64,000 bases of DNA from Acidobacteria bacterium UBA2994. GTDB taxonomy: Bacteria; Acidobacteriota; Vicinamibacteria; Vicinamibacterales; UBA8438. The position numbers and the translations under genes were made by a program. This document shows positions 18,457 through 27,293 of the stretch, piece by piece. Within the stretch, counting starts at the first letter, position 1. Each line of letters begins with the position of its first letter. The stretch covers positions 1 to 64,000 of the forward strand of contig DEAA01000064.1 in NCBI GenBank assembly GCA_002346545.1, in the 5' to 3' direction. The notes below the pieces were generated by a model. That model searched no databases and was not told where the DNA came from. It saw only the letters and a program-made list of their open reading frames with translations.

Positions 18457-19500
18457 TCACTTGAGTTCGTCGGTGCGAGCTCCGAGCAGGATATTCAGGA
18501 GGCCGTAGTTTCCCTCGTGACAGGCGTACTCGAAGAGCGGTTCGTTGATGCGTTGCATCGGGTACGAGACCGTGAAGTCTTGCGTGAAGATGGTCGGGTC
18601 GTCGACCGTGTACTCGTATTGCAGCGTGTCGTCGTCGAGCCGTCGGAAGCGCTCGGTGAGCGTCATGGTCGAGCCGGTCCCGATCGCGACCCTGGAAGAA
18701 GGCTCGTAGCTGGCCCTTAGGTCGCTTAGGTTCGTCGTCACTACGACCAGCGTGTCGCCATCCCAGTGCCCTCGCGATTGCCCGGCCCATTGCTGGATCT
18801 TGTCGGAGATCTGGGGACGGTCGTCGAGTGGGACGATCCGGGCGTCGTGCACCATCTCGTTGTAGAGAACCACGGTATCCGGCGTCTGGAACAGCTGCAT
18901 GTAGTTGTTGTAGCCGCCCTGGATCATTGGAGGGCCGGAGTTGAAGCCGACAAGGCACCGTTCGGCGAGCCCCCGGTCTTCGGGGTGGTCGACGCCAGCA
19001 CCCACGGTCCGTACCCGTACGGGCCGGTTCATCGGCAGGTCCTCGAACGGGGAGCCGATCTGATGCAGCGATTCACCCCGAGGGGTCAGCGCGGGGAGTC
19101 GGCCATCGGGCGGATCGATGATCAGCGACGTCTGGTTCCCGGCCACATTGGTGCCGCGGTCGAACCAGAACTCGTTGTACCCGCCCACCGCTTGGCCACC
19201 GGCGGCGCCCTCGCCGCCTGCCGGTAACGGCTCGGTGCGTACTTCGCTGGGCGCGAGCCCAACGTTGCGACGTTCGGTCGCTCCCGTCTCGATTTCGGCG
19301 GCCTCTTCCTCGGTCAGGAACGCGCGATCGGAGAGATCCTCGGGACGCTCCAGCGGCGTTACCGTCCTAAAATCCCACACGCCTTGTAGGTCAGGTCGAC
19401 CATCAGGCGTTCTGGGCTGCGACCCTGTCTGGCCGGCCGCGGTCAGGGGTAGTGCTAACGCGAGTGCGACCGTCACCCTGGCAAGAACGCGAAACGTCAT
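18457..19500 (-). CDS. Secreted GVW-family protein of unknown function
   Basis: A 347-residue protein with a signal peptide (VALALALPLTAAGQ). A strong AAGGAGG lies 5 bases before the ATG. The mature part begins RTPDGRPDLQGVWDFRT, followed by SLIIDPPDGRLPALTPRG, a Cys-containing RCLVGFNSG, then SRGHWDGDTLVVVTTNL, LTERFRRLDDDTLQYEYTVD, and the C-terminal EYACHEGNYGLLNILLGAR. The same ordered motifs recur in three other proteins of this window. These proteins are common beside PQQ enzymes in Acidobacteriota, but no function is established. The conserved Cys and Trp/Asp-rich motifs may bind a ligand. Confidence 0.8.
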   Translation of the reverse strand: MTFRVLARVTVALALALPLTAAGQTGSQPRTPDGRPDLQGVWDFRTVTPLERPEDLSDRAFLTEEEAAEIETGATERRNVGLAPSEVRTEPLPAGGEGAAGGQAVGGYNEFWFDRGTNVAGNQTSLIIDPPDGRLPALTPRGESLHQIGSPFEDLPMNRPVRVRTVGAGVDHPEDRGLAERCLVGFNSGPPMIQGGYNNYMQLFQTPDTVVLYNEMVHDARIVPLDDRPQISDKIQQWAGQSRGHWDGDTLVVVTTNLSDLRASYEPSSRVAIGTGSTMTLTERFRRLDDDTLQYEYTVDDPTIFTQDFTVSYPMQRINEPLFEYACHEGNYGLLNILLGARTDELK

Positions 19501-19646
19501 GAGAACCTCCTTCGATACGATACCTTGAAGGAGAGCGCGCCGGCCGCCGTTGAGATCTTGGCCAGTAGGTTTCGAGTAGCGCCATCCTGCGCATCGAACC
19601 CGTGCCGGGGTCGTCGTCTGCGGGCTCTCCTACGGCGGTTACTGGC

Positions 19647-21593
19647 TCAATTCGTCGGTAGGGCGAAGGCGATGATCTCGTCGTTGGTGACGTCTGACCC
19701 GGTCAGCCCTCCACCCGTGCTGATGATGGTCACGAACTGTCGGCCATCCTCACCGAGGTAGGTGATCGGCGTCGCCTGAATCGATGACGGGAGCCGGAGT
19801 TCCCAGAGCTGCTCGCCGGTCGCAGTGGCGAAGGCGCGGAAGCGGAAGTCGTCGGTTCCGCCCACGAAGGTGAGTCCGCTTGCGGTCAGGATGACGCCGC
19901 CGGTGCTGGGGCGGCCGGTGTCCCGCATCCCGGAGGGGAGCATGTCGGACACTCCCAGGGTCTTGCGGTAGGCGATATCGCCCGTGGACATGTCCACCGC
20001 GACCAGCTCGCCCCAGGGCGTCGGCCCGCATGGGAGCTTCCGGTCAGCGTCGCCGAAACGACGCAGTCCCGCCAACGAGCCGGAGTTGAACCAGGTGCCG
20101 TTGGGCCGCTGAACCAGTTGCATCGGCTGAAACAGATTCGTGACGTTGGAGATGAACAGTCCCAGGTCAGGGTCGTAGGCCGGGCCCCAGTAGTTGATGC
20201 CGCCGGCTGGCCCCGGAGGCGAGATGCTGTAGCGGTTGACGGCAATCGGCATGTAGGGGCCGCCCAGCTTCATGTCGTTGTCGTCGACCATCCGTTCACA
20301 GTAGGCCTGGTGTTCCGGCTCGCCCGTGTAAAGGTTGTCGCGGGAGATGGTCATCTGCGCCAGCGGTTCCGGTTTGACCGGGAACGGCTGGGTGGGTGAC
20401 GCGAGCTCGCCGGCGAGGTCGCTCGGCGGTACCGGGCGCTCCTCGATGGGGATGATCGGTTCCCCGGTGACGCGATTGAGTGTAAAGAGGAGTCCCGACT
20501 TGTTGACCGCGAGGAGGGCTGGGATGGTTTCCCCATTCCGTTCCAGGTCAACCACCAGCGGCGCCGACTGCGCGTCGTAGTCCCAGATGTCGTGGTGCAC
20601 GAACTGGAAATGCCAGAGGTACTCGCCGGTCTCGGCGTTGACGGCCACGATCGAGGAGGAGAATAGGTTGTCGCCGGGGCGATCGACACCGACCCGGTCG
20701 TCGTTCGGGGCGCCAATCGGCATGTAGAGGATGCCGCGCTCGGCGTCGAGCGACATGTAGCCCCAGACGTTGACGCCTGACCGGTCTCTCGCGCTGTCTC
20801 CGGCCCAGGAGTCGTAGCCGAACTCGTCTGGCCTCGGTACCGTGTGAAATGTCCAGACCAAATCGCCTGTCCGCGCATCCCAGGCGCGCGTGTCTCCGGC
20901 CGGTCCCGTGCCGTTCGGGAATCCGCGTCCCTCGCCGGTGCCGGCGCCAGTGATCACCAGGTTCTTGTAGACGGCTGGCGCCGAGAGCAGCGAGTAACTG
21001 GCGTCGGTGAACGATCGCATCACCTCCGAGGTCTTCAGGTCGACTATGCCGTTATCGCCGAAGCCTGCGTTTAGGGTACCGTCGGCGGCCGTGATCGAAT
21101 AGAGGGCGCCAGAGCTCGCCCCAAAGATGAGCGAGGGCGGGATGCTTCCGTCGCCCGGCCAGTAGGCGATACCGCGGCGTGATGGGAGCGCGCCGTCAGG
21201 CAGATCGAACCGCCAGTGTTCCTCGCCGGTGGTGGCATCTAGAGCGATGACGGAGCCGTAGGGCGAGCCCAGATACATCATGTCGCCGATGACCAGTGGA
21301 ATCGACTGGTCTTCCCGCAGTCGTCCCTCGAACCCCTCCGGCTTGAGGTTGATGCTCCAGACCCGTTCGAGTGAGGTGACGTTCTCGGCCGTGATCTGGG
21401 TGAGCGGGCTGTACCGGTTGGCGCTCTGTACGTAGTTGGTGCTGGGCCAATCGGTCGGTCCGGGTCCCACGGTCTGGGCGGTCGCGTTGATACCGCTGAT
21501 GACCATCGAGAACACGGTGGCGTGTGCGAGTGAGCGAAGGGCGCGATCGAGCAACAGAGTTCTCCTTGAGGACTTGGTGGAATACGGTCGCAT
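19647..21593 (-). CDS. PQQ-dependent dehydrogenase (glucose/alcohol type propeller)
   Basis: A 648-residue protein; ATG at 21593 gives MRPYSTKSSRRTLLLDRALR followed by a hydrophobic stretch and a cut near INATAQ. PQQ-propeller motifs are clear: LDATTGEEHWRFDLPDG, WDARTGDLVWTFHTVP, VNAETGEYLWHFQFVHHD, and ATATGEQLWELRLP. The GDNLFSSSIVAV segment keeps the catalytic-site Asp, and GAGTGEGRG offers a candidate metal-ligand Glu. There is no cytochrome domain, so electrons must pass to a separate acceptor. PQQ synthesis genes are not in this window. It is a separate unit from the gene pair at 16.6-19.5 kb, with 146 bases between. Confidence 0.88.
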   Translation of the reverse strand: MRPYSTKSSRRTLLLDRALRSLAHATVFSMVISGINATAQTVGPGPTDWPSTNYVQSANRYSPLTQITAENVTSLERVWSINLKPEGFEGRLREDQSIPLVIGDMMYLGSPYGSVIALDATTGEEHWRFDLPDGALPSRRGIAYWPGDGSIPPSLIFGASSGALYSITAADGTLNAGFGDNGIVDLKTSEVMRSFTDASYSLLSAPAVYKNLVITGAGTGEGRGFPNGTGPAGDTRAWDARTGDLVWTFHTVPRPDEFGYDSWAGDSARDRSGVNVWGYMSLDAERGILYMPIGAPNDDRVGVDRPGDNLFSSSIVAVNAETGEYLWHFQFVHHDIWDYDAQSAPLVVDLERNGETIPALLAVNKSGLLFTLNRVTGEPIIPIEERPVPPSDLAGELASPTQPFPVKPEPLAQMTISRDNLYTGEPEHQAYCERMVDDNDMKLGGPYMPIAVNRYSISPPGPAGGINYWGPAYDPDLGLFISNVTNLFQPMQLVQRPNGTWFNSGSLAGLRRFGDADRKLPCGPTPWGELVAVDMSTGDIAYRKTLGVSDMLPSGMRDTGRPSTGGVILTASGLTFVGGTDDFRFRAFATATGEQLWELRLPSSIQATPITYLGEDGRQFVTIISTGGGLTGSDVTNDEIIAFALPTN

Positions 21594-21664
21594 TGTATGT
21601 TGACCGGCGACGTCGACACCGGTCTGTCGGGAACGCGGCCCAGTCCGAGGGCGTCCTATCAACC

Positions 21665-21868
21665 ATGGAGCTGTCGCGGGTGAAGCCGGTGGGCACGGTC
21701 GAGCGCCCGGCTGGTACGCCGGGCCGCCCGCGCCGCCATCCCCTGGGGGTGCGTATCGCGGCGGTGGTTGCCCTGGTCTCGTTCGTCACGGTGTCGATGG
21801 TGGCTACCGTCCTCAGTCTGGGCGCCTACTGCCTCACGTCAGGCACTGGCCCGGTGGCACTCTTTTGA
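21665..21868 (+). CDS. Small single-span membrane protein, hypothetical
   Basis: A possible 67-residue protein starting at ATG 21665. It has an Arg/Pro-rich N-terminus (GTVERPAGTPGRPRRHPLG) and one clear membrane segment (AAVVALVSFVTVSMVATVLS). This fits an inside-positive single-span protein. No family is recognised and no strong Shine-Dalgarno is visible. It is divergent from the PQQ gene and might be the first of three small plus-strand genes. Confidence 0.4.
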   Translation: MELSRVKPVGTVERPAGTPGRPRRHPLGVRIAAVVALVSFVTVSMVATVLSLGAYCLTSGTGPVALF

Positions 21869-21916
21869 GACGGGAGTGGGAACGGAGCGTCCCGCTAGCC
21901 TCGTTCTAGAGGGAGT

Positions 21917-22060
21917 ATGCCGTCTCCGGAGTATCTGGACGCCGTGGTTGTGTACTACTTCGCGGAGATGGGGAGGCTGCCCACGCCAGCGCGCAGTCGG
22001 ACCTTCAGCGCGGGCCAGCGACGTCTCTGCAGCTATGATCGGGCGACAGGCCCGATATGA
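21917..22060 (+). CDS. 47-residue small protein, translationally coupled to the next gene
   Basis: ATG at 21917 follows a purine-rich AGAGGGAG and opens a 47-codon frame (PSPEYLDAVVVYYFAEMGR at the start, ending RATGPI). Its TGA overlaps the next start as ATGA at 22057-22060, which is the coupling used elsewhere in this window. No family is recognised; composition is protein-like, but the length makes chance possible. Confidence 0.42.
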   Translation: MPSPEYLDAVVVYYFAEMGRLPTPARSRTFSAGQRRLCSYDRATGPI

Positions 22061-22482
22061 CTAAGATCTGGCGTCGTCACGCCGCGCGAGCCGTGCTTAC
22101 ACTGATTGCCGTCTCGGCCGTGATGGCTGTTGCCGCTGCGCAGGCGGACCGGGCGTTCGTGTTCTCACGTGTGTGCAACGTGCTTCCCGGTGGAAAGGCA
22201 GAAGCCGATCGTCTGGCGAGGGACATGGTGACGCTTGTTAACGAGCGCTATCCCGGCGCCGAGTTGACCACGCAGACCGGACGATGGATGACCGGTTTTC
22301 AGTCACTCGAGGTTCCGGTGGACCAGATCCGTTTCACCGAGCAGCACCCAGACCAGACCAGCCGCGAAGACTTCAACATGATCCTCCTCGGTGACGAGGA
22401 GTTCGTGGCCTTGCAGCGCCGGGTGGCCGACGTCGTGGATGCCGCCACCTGTACCGAGTCTCGGTTCCGCGTTCCGTCCTAG
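22057..22482 (+). CDS. Secreted small protein of unknown function
   Basis: A 141-residue protein with a signal peptide (RAVLTLIAVSAVMAVAAAQ). The mature part has AFVFSRVCNVLPGGKAEADR, a helix with LARDMVTLVNERYPG, then a strand-rich middle (TTQTGRWMTGFQSLEVP), and a Cys near the C-terminus (DAATCTESRF). The two Cys could form a disulfide in the periplasm. The pattern of alternating strand-helix-strand suggests a ferredoxin-like monooxygenase/ABM-type fold, but this is a guess. Confidence 0.62.
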   Translation: MTKIWRRHAARAVLTLIAVSAVMAVAAAQADRAFVFSRVCNVLPGGKAEADRLARDMVTLVNERYPGAELTTQTGRWMTGFQSLEVPVDQIRFTEQHPDQTSREDFNMILLGDEEFVALQRRVADVVDAATCTESRFRVPS

Positions 22483-22542
22483 ATCCTTATCTAGGTAGCT
22501 GGGCAGTCCGGTGGTCCGAGCGTGGTCTTTACCTCATTCCAA

Positions 22543-23454
22543 ATGAATCCCAACAAGGCCAGTCAGACAGCACGATTTGTGTCAAACGGCATCTACTGGG
22601 TGTCACAGCAGCCGCACCTCAAGAGAGAAGTGCCTCCCGAACTGGCCAGATATACCGCTGAGATCACCAGACGCCTGGAGATTGATCGGAGCATCTTTGG
22701 TGCCGATACCGCACGCAGGCTGCTTCTCTTCAAAGCCAAATTAATGCAGGTAGTCTCAATACCCGGCATCTATTTGCATCAGCTAATCCGGAAACGATAC
22801 ATCGAGTCTATTGCCAGCGAGACTCTTACGAAAGGAGTACGACAGCTCGTTGTGATCGGGGCTGGCTTCGACACACTTAGCCTCCGCCTCTCGGCGGAGA
22901 TACCAGGTTGTCGTGTCATTGAGGTCGACCACCCCGCTACGCAGCAGGTTAAGAGGGCTGCCCTTGAAGAGTTCCGCCTTCCAATAGGGCACTGCCATTT
23001 CGTTCCGGCAGATTTATCGGAGGAAAGTCTCACTTCAGCTCTTTCGCAGTCGCCCGCATATGACCCGACTGAGGCCACCCTCTTTATCGCCGAAGGACTC
23101 ACCATGTACTTGGATGAGTTAAAGATTCGAGCTTTGCTCGCTTCAATTGTCGCTCAAAATCAGACATCGAAGTTTCTCTTCACATATATGCAAGAAGCGA
23201 CACCGAAGAGGTATCACTTTCAGCACACGCGTCCAGCGACTCTGCTGTGGCTGGCTCTTAGAAACGAGCGTTTTACCTGGGGAATCAAGCCAGCGGCCTT
23301 GTCTGAATTTCTGGGTGACGCTGGTTTTAGACTGCAGGAGCACTGCACTTCGGAAGAACTCAGACTCAGGTTCTTGACAGAGGCCAACCACAGTGCGGTT
23401 CTTGCACTTGGCGAAAATATTGCTTTGGCTTCACAAGTACAGACTCACACGTAG
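22543..23454 (+). CDS. SAM-dependent methyltransferase of the leucine carboxyl methyltransferase family
   Basis: A 303-residue protein (ATG 22543; GTG 22522 also possible). The SAM motif is QLVVIGAGFDTLSLRLS, followed by CRVIEVDHPATQQVKR, where the Glu-Val-Asp positions the cofactor ribose, and FIAEGLTMYLDE, a hallmark of the LCM/TIGR00027 family. The LCM fold methylates carboxyl groups; many bacterial members are of unknown substrate. This gene begins a lower-GC stretch (22.5-31.8 kb). It is followed 13 bases later by an FAD oxidoreductase, so the two probably form an operon. Confidence 0.85.
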   Translation: MNPNKASQTARFVSNGIYWVSQQPHLKREVPPELARYTAEITRRLEIDRSIFGADTARRLLLFKAKLMQVVSIPGIYLHQLIRKRYIESIASETLTKGVRQLVVIGAGFDTLSLRLSAEIPGCRVIEVDHPATQQVKRAALEEFRLPIGHCHFVPADLSEESLTSALSQSPAYDPTEATLFIAEGLTMYLDELKIRALLASIVAQNQTSKFLFTYMQEATPKRYHFQHTRPATLLWLALRNERFTWGIKPAALSEFLGDAGFRLQEHCTSEELRLRFLTEANHSAVLALGENIALASQVQTHT

Positions 23455-23467
23455 CAATGTGCGGACT

Positions 23468-24853
23468 ATGAACATGCCAGAAGTTAACGATATTCAATCT
23501 CAATTGAATGCCACGAATGTGCATTCGCTCGTTGTGCCTCACTCAGAAGTGGAGATTCGTGAGGCGATCACCTTGGCGGCTACGCTGGATGTGCCGATGT
23601 CGGTCGCAGGTGGAAGGCACTCGATGGGTGGCCAACAGTTCGGAACAGACACGATCTGTCTCGATATGCGGTCCTACAATAAAGTTTCAGCTTTTGACCG
23701 AGAACAAGGTTTGATCGAGGTGGAGAGCGGCTTAATGTGGCCTGAGCTGATCGGCTATTTGCATGCTAACCAAAGTGGTGACGGGGTCACTTGGGCCGTA
23801 CGACAAAAGCAGACTGGGATCGACAATGTCTCTATCGGAGGATCGTTGTCCTCCAACATCCATGGCCGAGGTCTCAAATTCCCGCCCTTTATCAGCGATA
23901 TCGAATCGTTCAAGATCATTGACCATTCAGGCGACACCCATGTTTGTAGTCGACAAAACAATGCCGAACTCTTTTCGCTTGCCATAGGCGGCTATGGACT
24001 ATTTGGGGTAGTGACACACGTTACGCTTCGTCTTGTCCCAAGGCAGGCAGTAAAACGAATGGTCGAAGTGATCGCCGTTCGAAATTTACTCCAGAGAATC
24101 GATGCAGCCCTAGAGGAAGGGTTTCTCTATGGCGACTGTCAATATTCGATCAGCCTCCAAGGAGACGAAGAATTTCATCCAGGCGTATTCTCGTGCTACA
24201 AACCAGTCACGGACGGCAGACCTGTGTCAGGACAACAGAAGCAGATGTCAGGCGCAGATTGGGCACAGCTGTATCGGCTGGCGCGAAGCGACAAAGAGAA
24301 AGCCTTTAGCCATTATCAACAGTTCTATCTCGGAACGTCAGGCCAGATTTACTGGTCTGATATGCACCAACTGTCAAACGTGTTCGAGGGGTACAGCGCA
24401 GCAGTGGCTGGGAACCGGGAGACAGAGGTGATCACTGAGGTCTATGTCACACACAACTCGCTCATTCCCTTCATGGCCGACGTGCGGAGAGACTTCATTA
24501 AGCACCAGGTGGATATGACTTACGGGACGATCAGGTTCGTGGAACAAGACGCGGAGAGTTTTCTTCCGTGGGCGACTGAGTGCTCTGTTTGTATAGTCTG
24601 CAATCTCCACGTCACGCATACGGCAGAGGGAATCAACAAAGCGCGCGACGACTTTCGCCGAATCATTGATCGTGTTATCGAGCATGGTGGTCGATTTTTT
24701 CTGACCTACCATCGGTGGGCTACACGAGACCAAGTGGAGACGTGCTATCCGAAATTTCCGGCCTTCCTGAAGAAAAAGCTAGAGTACGACCCTTTCCTCC
24801 GTTTTCAGAGTGACTGGTACCGCTACTATGCCACCTTGTTCGAGACGCATTGA
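23468..24853 (+). CDS. FAD-linked oxidoreductase (VAO/PCMH family)
   Basis: A 461-residue protein starting at ATG 23468. The FAD-binding half has VPMSVAGGRHSMGGQQFG (Gly-rich pyrophosphate loop with the His used for covalent FAD in some family members), then DNVSIGGSLSSNIHGRG and AIGGYGLFGVVTHVTLRLVP. The C-terminal half is like sugar-alcohol/gulonolactone-type oxidases or DprE1 (TEVYVTHNSLIPFM, then YHRWATRDQVETCYPKF). The substrate is unknown; a polyol, lactone or lipid-linked sugar is possible. It overlaps nothing and is convergent with the patatin gene 46 bases away. Confidence 0.85.
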   Translation: MNMPEVNDIQSQLNATNVHSLVVPHSEVEIREAITLAATLDVPMSVAGGRHSMGGQQFGTDTICLDMRSYNKVSAFDREQGLIEVESGLMWPELIGYLHANQSGDGVTWAVRQKQTGIDNVSIGGSLSSNIHGRGLKFPPFISDIESFKIIDHSGDTHVCSRQNNAELFSLAIGGYGLFGVVTHVTLRLVPRQAVKRMVEVIAVRNLLQRIDAALEEGFLYGDCQYSISLQGDEEFHPGVFSCYKPVTDGRPVSGQQKQMSGADWAQLYRLARSDKEKAFSHYQQFYLGTSGQIYWSDMHQLSNVFEGYSAAVAGNRETEVITEVYVTHNSLIPFMADVRRDFIKHQVDMTYGTIRFVEQDAESFLPWATECSVCIVCNLHVTHTAEGINKARDDFRRIIDRVIEHGGRFFLTYHRWATRDQVETCYPKFPAFLKKKLEYDPFLRFQSDWYRYYATLFETH

Positions 24854-24899
24854 GTTCCGTTGCCACAATAAGGTTCGCATGTCTCTCGTATTTCTTACC

Positions 24900-27176
24900 T
24901 CAATCACAAGCACGATCGATTCTGGTGGTCTGTAAGGTGCCGCGGTCGATGCCGAACTGGCTGTGAATGTCCTCGCTCTTTAACGTTTCGAGAGTTGATT
25001 GATAGCCCAGTTCGACAAGCGCGTCTATTGCGTCCCACTCAAGCAACCCAAAATCAGAGACTGGCGGTTCGATGATCAGGTCAGCGCTCTTTCGGACTTC
25101 TGATCGATCTTTGGCAGAAGTGACTGTTGCGACACGACTGATGACCTGCAGAATGTTGAAGGGCTTGCGAGGCGTAGAGAATGGATTGAGGTGGTTCCAG
25201 AGGAGTCGCCAGCCACTAGGCAGGTCTTCATAGTCGCAAGCGACGGTGAGTTCGTTGCCTCGGCGACTAACGTCGACCACGATGGTGGGGCCCCTCTTGA
25301 GGCGATTCATGGTCTTCACTGGAATGTTCTCGATAACGCCACCGTCGACGAGCAACTGGCCATCTTTGACCATCGGAACGGAGATGCCTGGTAAGGCTGT
25401 CGTTGCTCTGATAGCGCGCCAAAGAGAGCCCGTGCGATGCACGGTTGTATCTGCTGTTGTGAGGTTGCAGGACACACAGAAATATGGAATCCACAGGTCT
25501 TCGATGGCGATGTCGCCAAAGCTGCGCCTTGTTGCGATGTCAAGTTTCGTCGGGTCAAGTAGAGACAAGAACGGTACTGTAAAAGAGTTAAGGGGCCTGG
25601 TCTCAAGAAAGACCTTGCGGGCATCTTCAATCATCGCTGAGATGCTGAGCCCCTGAGCAAAAGAGCCAGCCACCATTCCGCCGGAGCTTGCCCCTCCAAT
25701 CATGTCTATAGGTATGCCGATTTCCTGTAAAGCCTTGAGTACGCCTATATGGGCAAGACCTCTAGCGCCGCCGCCGCCCAGCACGATGCCAACGGCTCGA
25801 CCAGCGAGGTGCCTGGCGACTCTTTCCAGGTCGGCGTCATTGTCGAGCCGGCAATGGAGAAAGAGGTCGACACGTCGCCTGCTTAGCCATTGTGACGTGC
25901 CAGTGGGTAGTGCGCTGGCTGAAGGGTGCCTGATCACGAGAAAGCGCTGAGTGTGAACGCCGGTGTCTGCCTCCACGTGTTCAAGCAAGGCTTCGCAGTC
26001 GCTAAGAACAGGTGTGGCCGTACTGGAGCCCACCATCAAGATGAGGTCAGCACGTTCGATACAGCGCTTCGTCCATGGGGACGCCTCAGTGTCCGTCTGA
26101 TAAATAACGAAGCGGTTCAGTTCTTCGCAGTCGTCAAGTAAAGAGCTTAGACGGATAAACTGGGGATCTTCGTCTAGCATCCGACCAAGGCGCTTACCGC
26201 CAAGGTCTTCGCTGAAATGGTCTGGGTGAAGGCGCCGACTTGTCCCATGCGTTGCCAGAACGGACGTGAGACTCTCACAGAAACCATCGATAGAGACGTC
26301 TGAGCCAGCGGGCATCACCGCGACCGTTCGAATCTCGTTTCGATCAAGACCGCCTGCCGTCACCATTTGACGTAGGCGCTTGCTGAGAAGGCGACTCATG
26401 CTTATCCCGAGGGCTGGATGACGAGCAGACAACTCGTCAAAACGCTCCACGGGTACCTCGATGAGCTCGGAGTAACGTAACGCCACGGCCGTCGCACTAC
26501 GCACAGTTGTGCCCAGAACGGCCATCTCTCCCAAGACATCACCAGCTACAGCGTCGCCGAGTTCACGCGTGTCGTCTTCGTCGGCTCTCCTGACCTGAAG
26601 CCGACCAGCCATAACGATAAACATCGACGCAGCGTCTGCACCCTCGCGAAACAGGGCTTGGCCGCGCTCCAGCGAACACCAACGACTCGAGCGCTCCAAA
26701 TGCACAATCAGCTCTGGGTCATTAAAGCCAAGTAGCTTTGATAGCACCGAGACACAGCGATTATGCCGCGACCGAGCTCGAACCAGCGTAGTGAGTGCCC
26801 TAAGTGCAGATGGATGTGCGGCGATAAGCTCAAGTGCGGTGCCGCGCGGAATGGGAAGGACTTCACAGCTACTGGACGCAATCAGCGAGGCGATGCGCGG
26901 GTGTGCACTTAGCAGTTGCATTTCACCGGCGATATTTGGCGCACTAACCCGTCCAGTCTTGACAGGTTCTTGTGTAGGGGACGTGATGACAATATCAAGT
27001 TCCCCACGAAGCAAGATATATAGGTGTGTTGGAGAATCACCTTGCCTGCAAAGCGGTACCCCAGCACTAAGGGAGATACAGGGATAGTCTGACGCGAGCT
27101 TGTCACGCGATTCTTGGGTCAATTCTTCGACGATCGGAATTGTGGCCAGGACCGAGGCGATATCAGAGTCCAACAA
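24900..27176 (-). CDS. Patatin-like phospholipase with two cyclic-nucleotide-binding domains
   Basis: A 758-residue NTE-type protein. Two CAP_ED domains lie at about 15-130 (LCRQGDSPTHLYILLRGELD; GEMQLLSAHPRIASLIASSS) and 145-265 (FREGADAASMFIVMAGRLQV; GEMAVLGTTVRSATAVAL). A P-loop-like accessory region follows, then the patatin domain: GGGGARGLAHIGVL (oxyanion hole, about 464), GASSGG (catalytic Ser about 496) and VDGGVIENIPV (catalytic Asp about 609). It should hydrolyse phospholipid or lysophospholipid esters, possibly under control of a cyclic nucleotide. The start is TTG at 27176 with no good alternative. It is the last gene of a minus-strand set with the barrel, LolA-like and MMPL genes. 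Confidence 0.93.
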   Translation of the reverse strand: MLDSDIASVLATIPIVEELTQESRDKLASDYPCISLSAGVPLCRQGDSPTHLYILLRGELDIVITSPTQEPVKTGRVSAPNIAGEMQLLSAHPRIASLIASSSCEVLPIPRGTALELIAAHPSALRALTTLVRARSRHNRCVSVLSKLLGFNDPELIVHLERSSRWCSLERGQALFREGADAASMFIVMAGRLQVRRADEDDTRELGDAVAGDVLGEMAVLGTTVRSATAVALRYSELIEVPVERFDELSARHPALGISMSRLLSKRLRQMVTAGGLDRNEIRTVAVMPAGSDVSIDGFCESLTSVLATHGTSRRLHPDHFSEDLGGKRLGRMLDEDPQFIRLSSLLDDCEELNRFVIYQTDTEASPWTKRCIERADLILMVGSSTATPVLSDCEALLEHVEADTGVHTQRFLVIRHPSASALPTGTSQWLSRRRVDLFLHCRLDNDADLERVARHLAGRAVGIVLGGGGARGLAHIGVLKALQEIGIPIDMIGGASSGGMVAGSFAQGLSISAMIEDARKVFLETRPLNSFTVPFLSLLDPTKLDIATRRSFGDIAIEDLWIPYFCVSCNLTTADTTVHRTGSLWRAIRATTALPGISVPMVKDGQLLVDGGVIENIPVKTMNRLKRGPTIVVDVSRRGNELTVACDYEDLPSGWRLLWNHLNPFSTPRKPFNILQVISRVATVTSAKDRSEVRKSADLIIEPPVSDFGLLEWDAIDALVELGYQSTLETLKSEDIHSQFGIDRGTLQTTRIDRACD

Positions 27177-27293
27177 ATGTCTATGCCTTTAGTGGACGAT
27201 CGTAGTGAAACTATTAATGACCGAAAAGTTCTAGTGCCAGACCGTGACTCAAGCGAATGAAGAAGTCTTAGCTTCGAGACTCCTTAATGTAGA

